The position numbers and the translations under genes are program-made. A stretch of DNA of 64,000 bases, taken from assembly GCA_023391875.1 (NCBI GenBank), contig JAEWAB010000004.1:310001-374000 (forward strand), given 5' to 3'. Source of the DNA: Bacillota bacterium (GTDB lineage Bacteria > Bacillota > Clostridia > Oscillospirales > Ruminococcaceae). Of this stretch, positions 33,856-42,183 are shown one piece after another. Position 1 is the stretch's first letter, and every line of letters begins with the position of its first letter. The notes under the pieces were generated by a model. That model was not told where the DNA came from. It saw only the letters and a program-made list of their open reading frames with translations, and did not search any database.

Positions 33856-34545
33856 ATGAATAGTTGTGAAATCAAAGAACAAATCTGTGAAATCTGCCAC
33901 CGTATGTGGCAGCTGGGGTGGGTGGCCGCCAACGACGGCAATGTGTCGGTTTCTATGGGGGACGGCACCTTCTGGGTAACCCCCACCGGAATCAGCAAGA
34001 GCTTTATCACCCCCGAAAGTCTTGTAAGAATCAACACCCTCGGCGAGGTTATCGAGGGCGCGGCAGGGCTGGCTCCCTCCTCTGAGGTGAAGATGCATCT
34101 GTGCTGCTATAAAGAGCGGGAGGATGTAGGGGCGGTTGTACATGCCCACCCCCCAACCGCAACCGGTTATGCCGTAGCACATGTCCATATGGATGAATAT
34201 ACCATGATCGAATCTGTCATAGCAATCGGCTCGGTTCCGGTCACCCCTTACGGCACACCGTCTACCGATGAGGTTCCCAAGGCGATTACGCCCTATCTGC
34301 CCGACCACGATGCGCTGCTTTTGGCAAATCACGGTGCCCTAACGGTTGGCAGCGATTTAATTACCGCTTATTATCGCATGGAAACCTTGGAGCTTTGGGC
34401 TAAAGTCAACCTTACCGCCCGCCTGCTGGGAGGAGCCAGGGAGATTACCCGCCCGAATATAGACCGGTTATGTGCTATGCGGACGGGTTACAAGGTAACG
34501 GGCAGGCATCCGGGCTATAAAAAATACCCCAAAATCGATCAGTGA
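33856..34545 (+). CDS. fucA: Class II aldolase, probable L-fuculose-phosphate aldolase
   Basis: 229 residues. Zinc and catalytic residues match FucA: E77 (SSEVKMH), H96 and H98 (HAHPP) and H159 (LANHGAL). It splits L-fuculose 1-phosphate into dihydroxyacetone phosphate and L-lactaldehyde. AraD epimerases and rhamnulose aldolases share the fold, but the adjacent kinase and L-fucose isomerase point to fuculose. It lies 40 nt after the GH31 gene. No lactaldehyde reductase gene is in the operon. Confidence 0.85.
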   Translation: MNSCEIKEQICEICHRMWQLGWVAANDGNVSVSMGDGTFWVTPTGISKSFITPESLVRINTLGEVIEGAAGLAPSSEVKMHLCCYKEREDVGAVVHAHPPTATGYAVAHVHMDEYTMIESVIAIGSVPVTPYGTPSTDEVPKAITPYLPDHDALLLANHGALTVGSDLITAYYRMETLELWAKVNLTARLLGGAREITRPNIDRLCAMRTGYKVTGRHPGYKKYPKIDQ

Positions 34546-34561
34546 AGAAGGGTGACGATTG

Positions 34562-36043
34562 ATGAGCGCAAATGCCGGACGTGTTTTAGCCTTCGACTTG
34601 GGAGCTTCGGGCGGCAGGGTGGTGCTTGCCTCCTACGACGGCAAAGAGATTACGCTTGAGGAGATTCACCGGTTTTCAAATGACCCGGTGTTAATAAACG
34701 GTACTCTTTACTGGGATATCCTGCGGCTAATGCATGAGGTTAAAAACGGTATTATTAAGGCTCAGCTTGCCGGCGGGTTTGAAAGCCTTGCAGTAGATAC
34801 CTGGGGGGTTGATTTCGGCCTGCTGGATAAGGACGGCCGTCTGCTCGAAAACCCGGTGCACTACCGCGATAACCGCACCGCGGGGATGGTGGAAGAGGCC
34901 TTTAAGCTGATACCGAAAGAGCGGTTTTATAATACCACCGGTAACCAGTTTATGGAGATAAACACCGCCTTTCAGCTGCTTTCGCTGGCTAAAAGCCGGC
35001 CGGAGCTGCTCAGTCGGGCCGATAAGCTGCTGATGATGCCCGACCTGTTTCATTACTTTTTAACCGGCTGTGCCATAAGCGAGCGGTCTATCAGCTCTAC
35101 CACTCAGCTGTTTAACGCCGTAGAAGGAAGCTGGGCGTATGAGGTTATTGATAAACTGGGGCTCCCGAAGCGCCTGTTCGGGGAAATTGTGCCGCCGGGA
35201 ACGGTTATCGGTACCCTCTCGCCACTCCTGTGCGAGGAGTTGGACTGCCCGGCGGCAAAGGTGATTGCCGTTTGCTCGCACGACACACAGTCCGCTGTAA
35301 CGGCGGTTCCCGCACCGGACGACGAATTTCTTTTCATCAGCTGCGGCACATGGTCGTTGCTGGGCACCGAATCCCCGGCGCCTATTATCAACGAGCTTTC
35401 CGAAAGGTACAACATTACAAACGAGAGTACCTATGGCGGCAAAACCACTTTTTTAAAGAATATTATCGGGCTTTGGCTGCTGCAGGAGAGCCGCCGCCAC
35501 TGGTCACGCCATGGCAGGGAGTATAGTTTTTCAGAGCTGGAGATGCTCGCGCTTGAAGTAAAGCCCTTTGCTTGCTTTATTGACCCTGACGCGCCGGAGT
35601 TCGTACGTGCGGGTAATATCCCCGGACGTATTCGGGCCTACTGCGAGCGGACAAACCAGCATGTTCCCGAAACTGCCGGTGAGGTAGTGCGCTGTATCTA
35701 CGAAAGTCTGGCCTTTAAGTACCGTTATGCGGCGGAGCAGATCAGCGCCTGCACCGGGAAGCAGTATCCCCAGATTTATCTGATCGGCGGAGGGGCAAGG
35801 GATAAGCTGCTTTGCGCCATGTCTGCCGATGCCTGCAATGCCCGGGTGGTTACCGGCCCCTTTGACGCAACGGCTCTTGGTAATGCCGCCGTGCAGTTTG
35901 TGGCGAACGGTTGTATCGAAGGCATCAGTGAGGCGCGCAGGGTGATTGCGCGTTCACAGAAGGTACTTACCTGCCTGCCCGAACAGCCTGAGGTATGGGA
36001 CAAACATTATGAGCGGTTTAAGAAGGTTACCTCTTTAGCTTAA
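34562..36043 (+). CDS. FGGY-family kinase, probable L-fuculokinase (rhamnulokinase-like)
   Basis: 493 residues of FGGY carbohydrate kinase. FDLGASGGRVVLASYDG opens the first ATPase half, with AVDTWGVDFGLLD and HYRDNRTAGM from the sugar site. ISCGTWSLLGTE and YLIGGGARDKLLCAM form the second half. The sequence is closer to rhamnulokinase than to E. coli FucK, but its place between the aldolase and fucose isomerase makes L-fuculose the likely substrate. A dual role with L-rhamnulose cannot be excluded. I use the ATG at 34562; a TTG directly before it is in frame. Confidence 0.85.
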   Translation: MSANAGRVLAFDLGASGGRVVLASYDGKEITLEEIHRFSNDPVLINGTLYWDILRLMHEVKNGIIKAQLAGGFESLAVDTWGVDFGLLDKDGRLLENPVHYRDNRTAGMVEEAFKLIPKERFYNTTGNQFMEINTAFQLLSLAKSRPELLSRADKLLMMPDLFHYFLTGCAISERSISSTTQLFNAVEGSWAYEVIDKLGLPKRLFGEIVPPGTVIGTLSPLLCEELDCPAAKVIAVCSHDTQSAVTAVPAPDDEFLFISCGTWSLLGTESPAPIINELSERYNITNESTYGGKTTFLKNIIGLWLLQESRRHWSRHGREYSFSELEMLALEVKPFACFIDPDAPEFVRAGNIPGRIRAYCERTNQHVPETAGEVVRCIYESLAFKYRYAAEQISACTGKQYPQIYLIGGGARDKLLCAMSADACNARVVTGPFDATALGNAAVQFVANGCIEGISEARRVIARSQKVLTCLPEQPEVWDKHYERFKKVTSLA

Positions 36044-36073
36044 TCGTACTATATTTATAAGAAGGGAAGATTG

Positions 36074-37834
36074 GTGTTGAAACACGCCAGAATAGGCATT
36101 CGTCCAACCATTGACGGAAGATGGGGCGGTATACGCGAGGGGCTGGAGGAGCAAACCATTGCTATGGCCGATGCGGCAAAGCGGCTCATTGAAAGCAACC
36201 TTACCTATACCGACGGAACTCCGCTGGAATGCGTGGTTTCCCCCTGCACGATTGGAGGTGGAGCAGAAGCCGCGCACTGTGCGGAGTTTTTTGCCGCCCA
36301 AAGGGTTTGTGCCACTCTTACGGTAACCCCCTGCTGGTGTTATGGCAGCGAAACGATGGACCTCGACCCGCTTACTGTGAAGGCGGTATGGGGCTTCAAC
36401 GGTACGGAGCGCCCCGGCGCGGTGTATCTGGCCGCAGCCATGGCGGCCCATGCCCAACGCGGGTTACCCGCTTTCTCTATTTACGGGCATGATGTGCAGG
36501 ATAAGGATGACCGCTCCATCACTGTGGATGTTGCCCAAAAAATTCTTCGCTTTGCGCGGTGCGCTGCTGCGGTGGGTGAGATGCGCAATAAGGCCTATGT
36601 GGGTATTGGTGGCGTTTCAATGGGTATCGCGGGTTCCTATTGTGACGCGGACTTTCTGCAGCGCTACCTTGGCGTTCGCGCCGAATGGGTGGATATGACC
36701 GAGCTCCTGCGCCGTATAGACCTTCAGATATATGATCAGTCTGAGTACGAGAAGGCACTTGCGTGGGTAAAAGCCAACTGCCCCATGGGTATGGATATTA
36801 ACACGTACCCCAAAACAGATGCTGAGAAGGAAGCGGACTGGCAGTTCTGCGTGAAGATGACGCTTATTATTCGGGATATCCTGTGCGGAAACCCCAAGCT
36901 TGCGGAGATTGGCCGTTATGAGGAGGCCCTTGGCAGAAACGCCGCGTTCGGCGGCTTTCAAGGCCAGCGCATGTGGACGGATTACAAACCCAACGGCGAT
37001 TTTTCCGAAGCAATCCTGAATTCAAGCTTTGATTGGAACGGTACGAGAGAGCCTGTGGTTCTCGCCACCGAAAACGACAGCCTGAACGGTGTAGCCATGC
37101 TATTCGGGAAGCTGCTTACCTCCACCGCAAGCGTATTTGCCGACGTAAGAACCTACTGGAGCCCGGAAGCCGTTGAACGCGTTACCGGGCATCGTCCGGA
37201 GGGGCGTGCAAAAAACGGCTTTATACACCTGATTAACTCCGGTGCTGCCGCACTCGACGCTACCGGCGCGGCAACGGATGAAAGCGGCTGCCCTTCCATA
37301 AAACCGTGGTGGAAGGTTACCGATGGTGACGTTCAGGCGATGCTTGCAGCCACCGACTGGTGCCCCGCTAATCTGGGCTATTTCAGGGGCGGCGGGTATT
37401 CCTCCCATTTTAAAACACTGGTACAGATGCCTGTAACACTTATTCGGGTAAATATCATAAAGGGCCTGGGCCCTGTTTTGCAGCTGGCGGAAGGCTATAC
37501 CGTTACGCTGCCTGACGAGATGCACCGTATGCTGGATGACCGAACCGATAAAACCTGGCCCACCACATGGTTTGTGCCAAACCTCACGGGTGAGGGTGCT
37601 TTTACCGATGTTTACAGCGTAATGGCTAACTGGGGCGCCAACCACGGCTCTTTCACCTACGGGCATGTCGGTGCGGATCTTATCACACTGGCGAGCATGC
37701 TTCGCATTCCTGTTTCCATGCACAATGTTTCCCGCGCGCGAATCTTCCGGCCTCACGCATGGGCCGCTTTCGGTACGCAGGGCTTGGAAAGCGCCGACTA
37801 CCGCGCGTGTACGGCATACGGGCCGCTGTATTGA
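36074..37834 (+). CDS. fucI: L-fucose isomerase
   Basis: 586 residues, the length of E. coli FucI. Visible features are the opening IGIRPTIDGRWGGIREGLEEQT, the manganese/catalytic region ATENDSLNG, FRGGGYSSHFK and WGANHGSFTYGHVG near the C-terminus. It converts L-fucose to L-fuculose (also D-arabinose to D-ribulose) as the first step of the pathway. The start is one of GTG 36074 or TTG 36077 after GAAGGGAAGA. Last gene of the rightward operon, followed by terminators. Confidence 0.94.
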   Translation: MLKHARIGIRPTIDGRWGGIREGLEEQTIAMADAAKRLIESNLTYTDGTPLECVVSPCTIGGGAEAAHCAEFFAAQRVCATLTVTPCWCYGSETMDLDPLTVKAVWGFNGTERPGAVYLAAAMAAHAQRGLPAFSIYGHDVQDKDDRSITVDVAQKILRFARCAAAVGEMRNKAYVGIGGVSMGIAGSYCDADFLQRYLGVRAEWVDMTELLRRIDLQIYDQSEYEKALAWVKANCPMGMDINTYPKTDAEKEADWQFCVKMTLIIRDILCGNPKLAEIGRYEEALGRNAAFGGFQGQRMWTDYKPNGDFSEAILNSSFDWNGTREPVVLATENDSLNGVAMLFGKLLTSTASVFADVRTYWSPEAVERVTGHRPEGRAKNGFIHLINSGAAALDATGAATDESGCPSIKPWWKVTDGDVQAMLAATDWCPANLGYFRGGGYSSHFKTLVQMPVTLIRVNIIKGLGPVLQLAEGYTVTLPDEMHRMLDDRTDKTWPTTWFVPNLTGEGAFTDVYSVMANWGANHGSFTYGHVGADLITLASMLRIPVSMHNVSRARIFRPHAWAAFGTQGLESADYRACTAYGPLY

Positions 37835-37892
37835 TTCGTGAGCACAGTTAGTCTTACTCCTCTTGTCAGAAGGAGTATGCCATAAGAAAACA

Positions 37893-37934
37893 AAGGCGTG
37901 CTGCAAACGATTATGTTACAGTACGCCTTGTTTT
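37893..37934 (+). terminator. Terminator of the GH31-fucose operon
   Basis: AAGGCGTGCTG pairs with CAGTACGCCTT (11 bp, one wobble) and is followed by GTTTTT, about 60 nt after the fucI stop. Confidence 0.8.
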
Positions 37935-38012
37935 TGGGGATAAAATCCCCTTCAGCATTATTGCTCCCCGCCAAAGGCGGGAATTTAAAAAGTGATTTTA
38001 TTCAATAAGTAT

Positions 38013-38058
38013 AAGAAGGAGTCGGCAACTGGGCGTTTCCAGTTGCCGACTCCTTTTC
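38013..38058. terminator. 17-bp hairpin between converging fucI and transporter genes
   Basis: A perfect 17-bp stem (38016-38032 with 38039-38055) and a 6-nt loop, then CTTTTC on the forward strand. It insulates the two converging operons. It is the strongest hairpin in the window. Confidence 0.85.
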
Positions 38059-38086
38059 ACAAAGCAGGTATTACGTATTCGATTCT

Positions 38087-39883
38087 TTATTTACCGGTTT
38101 TTGCTTTTTCATAGCGTGCTGCCAATGGCTCTACAATGTTTGTCTTTTCCCAATTAAGAACCTGCTCCACGCCAAGGCCCTTAACGGTTTCCTGCATGCC
38201 CTTATAGAGCACATTGAATTCGGCCTCATCCTTCGCAAATACCATCTTCCAGGATTCGTCGCGAATGATTTGTGCACACTGGGTTCTGATAGCGTCAACG
38301 TCCGTAGGAACCTGAGGAATAATCCATCCATTGTTGGCAGCAACAACAAATTGATTATTCGATTTAATGTATTCCATAGTGGTCAGCGTTTGCATCTTAT
38401 CCTGCCAAGATTTATCAAGCGGTGTGGTGTTATCCTTCAGGTAAGAACTCCACAGCATGAAGTTATAGGGAGCGTTATTTACAGGGTTGATATCCTTGTT
38501 GACTACGGATGTGTAGTTTAACTGAGACATACCGTCCTTATAGGTGCCGCCGCCCCATTCGGCAGGCATCTCAGCCTTGTCGTCGCCGGAGAATACCTTC
38601 TTGCCAAAATCGGTAAGAGCGGGTTCGTTGTCCTTCATCTCCCAGGTCAAGCCTTCGGGTCCGCAGGTGCTGTTGGTCTGCGCAGAAGCGTACATAATGC
38701 CTTCGGGTGAATACAACCAGTCGATAAAGTCAACCATCCTCTGGGGGTCTTCCGCCTTGCTGCCAACTCCGATGATATAGTTATTGCCTAGCGTATTGCA
38801 CCCTCTGCCCAGAATGGTAACGTCCTTAACGGGAACATACATAAAGCCCTTGCCGGCAGCCTTGTTTTCCTGTGTATTATAAGCTCCCTGACAATGCCAA
38901 GGCCACAAATCGAAGAAAACGCCGCCATCCCTGTACTTCGCGTCGAAGGTATCATAATTCTGGGTAGAGGAATCGGGGTCCAGAATACCCAGCTGATTTG
39001 CCTGGAAGAAGAACTTTAAGCCTCTGTAGTAGAGAGAGTTGTCTTCCAGAACATACTGGGACTTTCCATCGGGGTTGATCAGCGTAAAGTACGATTGATC
39101 CAGATCGTACCCATACAAGGCAGCGGGGTTCTTCCCTAAGCACATCGTATTGCCGTCCCAATCTTTAAACATTGAAACTGCGTAAGCTTTTTGGCCGGAA
39201 TCACTGGTGGGATGCTTATCCTGCATCTGCTTGAGAACAGGCAGAACATCCTCAAATGTATTTATCTCAGGGCAACCAAGCTCGCTATAATAATCCCAGC
39301 GCAGATATACACCGAATGTAGGATCATTGCCGTCGGTGGCCTCTAACGGTGAACTTAAAGAACACTCAGAGGGGATCGCGTAAACCTTATCCGAACTGAT
39401 CATGCTCTTGATATTATCGATAGCTGCCTGATAATTGATCAGGTTTTGGCTCTTGCTCACCATATCGGTGATGTCGTACATAAGGTCGGCCTTTACGCAG
39501 TCGGCCAACCTGCCGCCTTCTGAACCGATCATAATAAGGTCGCCAAGCTCACCGGCAGCGGAACGGGTCTGGAAAAGGGTATCGTTGCCGCCCGCCACGT
39601 TTGGGGCTATAATGTTCAGCTCCATGTTGAACTTGTCTTTAACAACCTTCGCATACCACCCGGGCTGAATACCTTGGTAGTTTGCCTTATTGTCGAATAC
39701 ATCAATAGTTAAAAACTCGTCGTAGGTTTTTGCTGCGGTACCGGAAGATGCCACTTCAGAGGTAGCTTCAGATGTTGCCGCGGATGAGGGCGCCACGGGT
39801 GTAGAGGCGCACCCGGCTGCCAGCATACCGATTATGGCAATCACGAGCAGACAGGATAAGAGTTTTAACGAAGTTTTTCTCAT
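38087..39883 (-). CDS. Sugar ABC transporter substrate-binding lipoprotein, LplA-like
   Basis: 598 residues. The signal peptide ends in a lipobox (LAAGC, C25), followed by a Ser/Ala/Thr-rich linker and a large family 1 binding-protein fold (YDEFLTIDVFDNKANYQGIQ, then PQRMVDFIDWLYSPEG). The length is typical for LplA-type proteins, which bind oligosaccharides at the cell surface and work with YesM/YesN systems. It lies 67 nt after its two permease genes. It probably captures xyloglucan-type oligosaccharides, inferred from the intracellular enzymes alongside. Confidence 0.92.
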   Translation of the reverse strand: MRKTSLKLLSCLLVIAIIGMLAAGCASTPVAPSSAATSEATSEVASSGTAAKTYDEFLTIDVFDNKANYQGIQPGWYAKVVKDKFNMELNIIAPNVAGGNDTLFQTRSAAGELGDLIMIGSEGGRLADCVKADLMYDITDMVSKSQNLINYQAAIDNIKSMISSDKVYAIPSECSLSSPLEATDGNDPTFGVYLRWDYYSELGCPEINTFEDVLPVLKQMQDKHPTSDSGQKAYAVSMFKDWDGNTMCLGKNPAALYGYDLDQSYFTLINPDGKSQYVLEDNSLYYRGLKFFFQANQLGILDPDSSTQNYDTFDAKYRDGGVFFDLWPWHCQGAYNTQENKAAGKGFMYVPVKDVTILGRGCNTLGNNYIIGVGSKAEDPQRMVDFIDWLYSPEGIMYASAQTNSTCGPEGLTWEMKDNEPALTDFGKKVFSGDDKAEMPAEWGGGTYKDGMSQLNYTSVVNKDINPVNNAPYNFMLWSSYLKDNTTPLDKSWQDKMQTLTTMEYIKSNNQFVVAANNGWIIPQVPTDVDAIRTQCAQIIRDESWKMVFAKDEAEFNVLYKGMQETVKGLGVEQVLNWEKTNIVEPLAARYEKAKTGK

Positions 39884-39950
39884 TTCAATATTCCTCCTTA
39901 TGATTTTAGTTATATCACAGAAGCAAAGCCGCTTCTGAATAACTACAATA

Positions 39951-40883
39951 CTATCCTTTTACGGAACCGATCATAACGCCTTTTACAAAGTATCTTTGGA
40001 AGATCGGGTAGATAAATAGGATAGGCAGTACAACGATGACCGAAACGGTCATACGAACAGAAGTTGGGTTTTGACGGGTGGCGAGCCCCGCAATCTCTGC
40101 GCCGCTTAAGCCGGGGCTGTTCCTGATTAACTGGGCAAGGGAATTGGCCTGGTTAATATACTTATACAGTGTAAATTGCAGCGGCTGAAGCTCATCCTTG
40201 GTGATATACAACAGAACATCCTGAAAGGCATTCCACTGGTTTACCGCCGCGAAAATGGCAATAGTGGCCAGTATGGGCGTCGAAACCCGCAGAATAATCT
40301 TAAAGAAGATGGTCAGGGTTCCTGCACCGTCAATCTCCGCCGCCTCCTGCAATGCCGGAGGAATAGATTCAACATAGGTCTTTGCGAGAATAATAAAGAA
40401 GGGCTGTACGATTAACGGGATGATATACACTAAAAAATTATTCCTCAAGCCGAGATTGATATAGGTTATGAACACGGGGATCAGCCCGGCATTAAAGTAC
40501 ATGGTGATTATTAAAAACCGGTACCAGAATTTACGTCCCCACATCTTTTGCTGCGTGAACATAAAACCGAGAAAAGCGGAAGCCAGTACGGTGCAGACCG
40601 TCCCTATGACAGTTCTGGCTACGGATATCAATGCGGCATTCGGAAGGCCTTTTAACTTTAAAACATCTATGTAATTCTTGAAATGAATTTGCTGTGGGTA
40701 AAAATTAATCAGACCCTTGGCACTCATGTCATTCGCGCTAATGGTATTGATGATCAGATAGTAAAACGGGTAGATGCAGATGATTGCCAGTAGAATGAAC
40801 ACGGTATAGTTGATAATCGAAAAGATGATATCACCCGGCGTTCTTTTTATCTTATTCTTGTTATGTACAATGTCTAAAGACAT
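39951..40883 (-). CDS. ABC transporter permease, LplC/YtcP-like
   Basis: 310 residues with six membrane helices. The conserved ATPase-contact loop is EAAEIDGAGTLTIFFKIILR. The C-terminus ending in YFVKGVMIGSVKG is characteristic of LplC/YtcP permeases. It forms the pore with the upstream permease. No ATPase gene lies in the operon, so a shared MsmX-type ATPase elsewhere is expected. The ATG follows AAAGGAGCGATATCT. Confidence 0.92.
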   Translation of the reverse strand: MSLDIVHNKNKIKRTPGDIIFSIINYTVFILLAIICIYPFYYLIINTISANDMSAKGLINFYPQQIHFKNYIDVLKLKGLPNAALISVARTVIGTVCTVLASAFLGFMFTQQKMWGRKFWYRFLIITMYFNAGLIPVFITYINLGLRNNFLVYIIPLIVQPFFIILAKTYVESIPPALQEAAEIDGAGTLTIFFKIILRVSTPILATIAIFAAVNQWNAFQDVLLYITKDELQPLQFTLYKYINQANSLAQLIRNSPGLSGAEIAGLATRQNPTSVRMTVSVIVVLPILFIYPIFQRYFVKGVMIGSVKG

Positions 40884-40907
40884 AGATATCGCTCCTTTCC
40901 TTAAGGC

Positions 40908-41870
40908 TTAAATAATCGTTTCGCCGCGTACCGCTTTGGATAGCCTGTTGGCAAACAGAAGCAGTGTTACGCTGACAATACTCTTCATCATACTGATAAC
41001 GGTTGCGAGCGAATAGGCATTTGAACCGCTCATACCGATATTATATACATAAAGGTCCAGCACCTGAATATGTTCCTTGTTAAACGAGTTTTGGAATACA
41101 TAATACTGATCAAGACCATTGTTAAGAAAGTTCGCGATGGAAAGCATCAGCAGTACGAAGAAGGTGGGCGTCAGACCGGGGATAGTGATGTACCACATCA
41201 ACCTGAATCGCCCTGCGCCGTCAACCCTGGCGGCCTCGTAAAGCTCCGGGTCAATGCCTGAGATAGCCGCTAAGTACATAATCGCGTTCCACCCAGTGAA
41301 CTTCCACAGGCTCCATAGGCACATCTTAATCCAGGTAAAATTGTCGCTGTCCAAAAACTTGATGGGATTATCAATTATCCCTAGGGACTGCATCAAACTG
41401 TTGGCCATGCCGGAATTGCAGAAAAGCGAATAGGCAATGGAATAAACCAAAACCCAACTGATGAAGTTCGGTATGGTGGTTAAGGTTTGAACCACGTTTT
41501 TAAACCTTTTTGATCGTGATTCGGTTAAAAAGATGGCGAACATGACCGGTAAAAATGAAGCAAGGATACCAAGCCCGCTAATTGCAAAGGTGTTCAGAAG
41601 AACCTGCAGCAGCTGCTTAATCTGCGTAGGAGTTCGGAATAAAGTGGTAAACCATTTAAAACCGACAAATTCGCATTGCGAAAGCTTCAGCGGCGGCCTG
41701 TAATCAAAAAACGCATATATCCAGCCGTAAAGCGGGAAATACGAAAATATAAATACCAAAACAAGAAACGGCAAAACCATCAGAAACAATTTTAATCCGG
41801 GCTTCAGCCTTTTCTTTGGTGTTTTGAATTCATGAACGATTCTTCCCGGAGAATCCGCCAAAGTCTTCAT
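40908..41870 (-). CDS. ABC transporter permease, LplB-like
   Basis: 320 residues with six membrane helices. FSYFPLYGWIYAFFDYRP is the typical N-terminal segment of LplB permeases, and YEAARVDGAGRFRLMWYITIPG is the EAA loop. I start at the ATG 41870, preceded by TTGGGGGC; the frame extends upstream but without a ribosome binding site. First gene of the leftward transporter operon. Confidence 0.92.
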   Translation of the reverse strand: MKTLADSPGRIVHEFKTPKKRLKPGLKLFLMVLPFLVLVFIFSYFPLYGWIYAFFDYRPPLKLSQCEFVGFKWFTTLFRTPTQIKQLLQVLLNTFAISGLGILASFLPVMFAIFLTESRSKRFKNVVQTLTTIPNFISWVLVYSIAYSLFCNSGMANSLMQSLGIIDNPIKFLDSDNFTWIKMCLWSLWKFTGWNAIMYLAAISGIDPELYEAARVDGAGRFRLMWYITIPGLTPTFFVLLMLSIANFLNNGLDQYYVFQNSFNKEHIQVLDLYVYNIGMSGSNAYSLATVISMMKSIVSVTLLLFANRLSKAVRGETII

Positions 41871-42183
41871 GTTTATGCCCCCAAATCTAAGAATGTATAT
41901 TGGTGAACTTTGAGCATGATGTATTTGTGCCCAAAACAACTGCGTGTAAGAGCAAACTTATTGTTTAATTTAATAAATATATTAACTTAATTTGGACATG
42001 ATTTATACACTAATAATTACACATGATTGACTGTAAAAATTAGCGATTTGATCAGTAAAGTCTAATTTAATAGTGTGAAAGCCAACAGGAAAACAGAGAA
42101 TTCCAGCATGTTAACGAAAGGAAGCAGTCATTAATCAAAAAATGCTGTACAACCGTCGGCCGGTGTACAGCATTTTCGCTATT
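41871..42183. other. AT-rich gap between transporter and glycosidase operons
   Basis: 313 nt without a gene. It holds the promoter region of the LplABC-like operon (very AT-rich between 41940 and 42070, several possible -10 sequences, none decisive) and the terminator of the upstream operon at 42139-42176. Confidence 0.5.
42139..42176 (-). terminator. Terminator of the unassigned glycosidase/GH31 operon
   Basis: AAAATGCTGTACA and TGTACAGCATTTT form a perfect 13-bp stem with a 12-nt loop, followed on the reverse strand by a six-T run. Confidence 0.9.

Noticed and set aside
33856..36043. Reading the aldolase and kinase as rhamnose catabolism genes.
   Set aside because: The kinase is rhamnulokinase-like, but the third enzyme is a clear L-fucose isomerase, the aldolase has the FucA residue pattern and GH29 supplies fucose.
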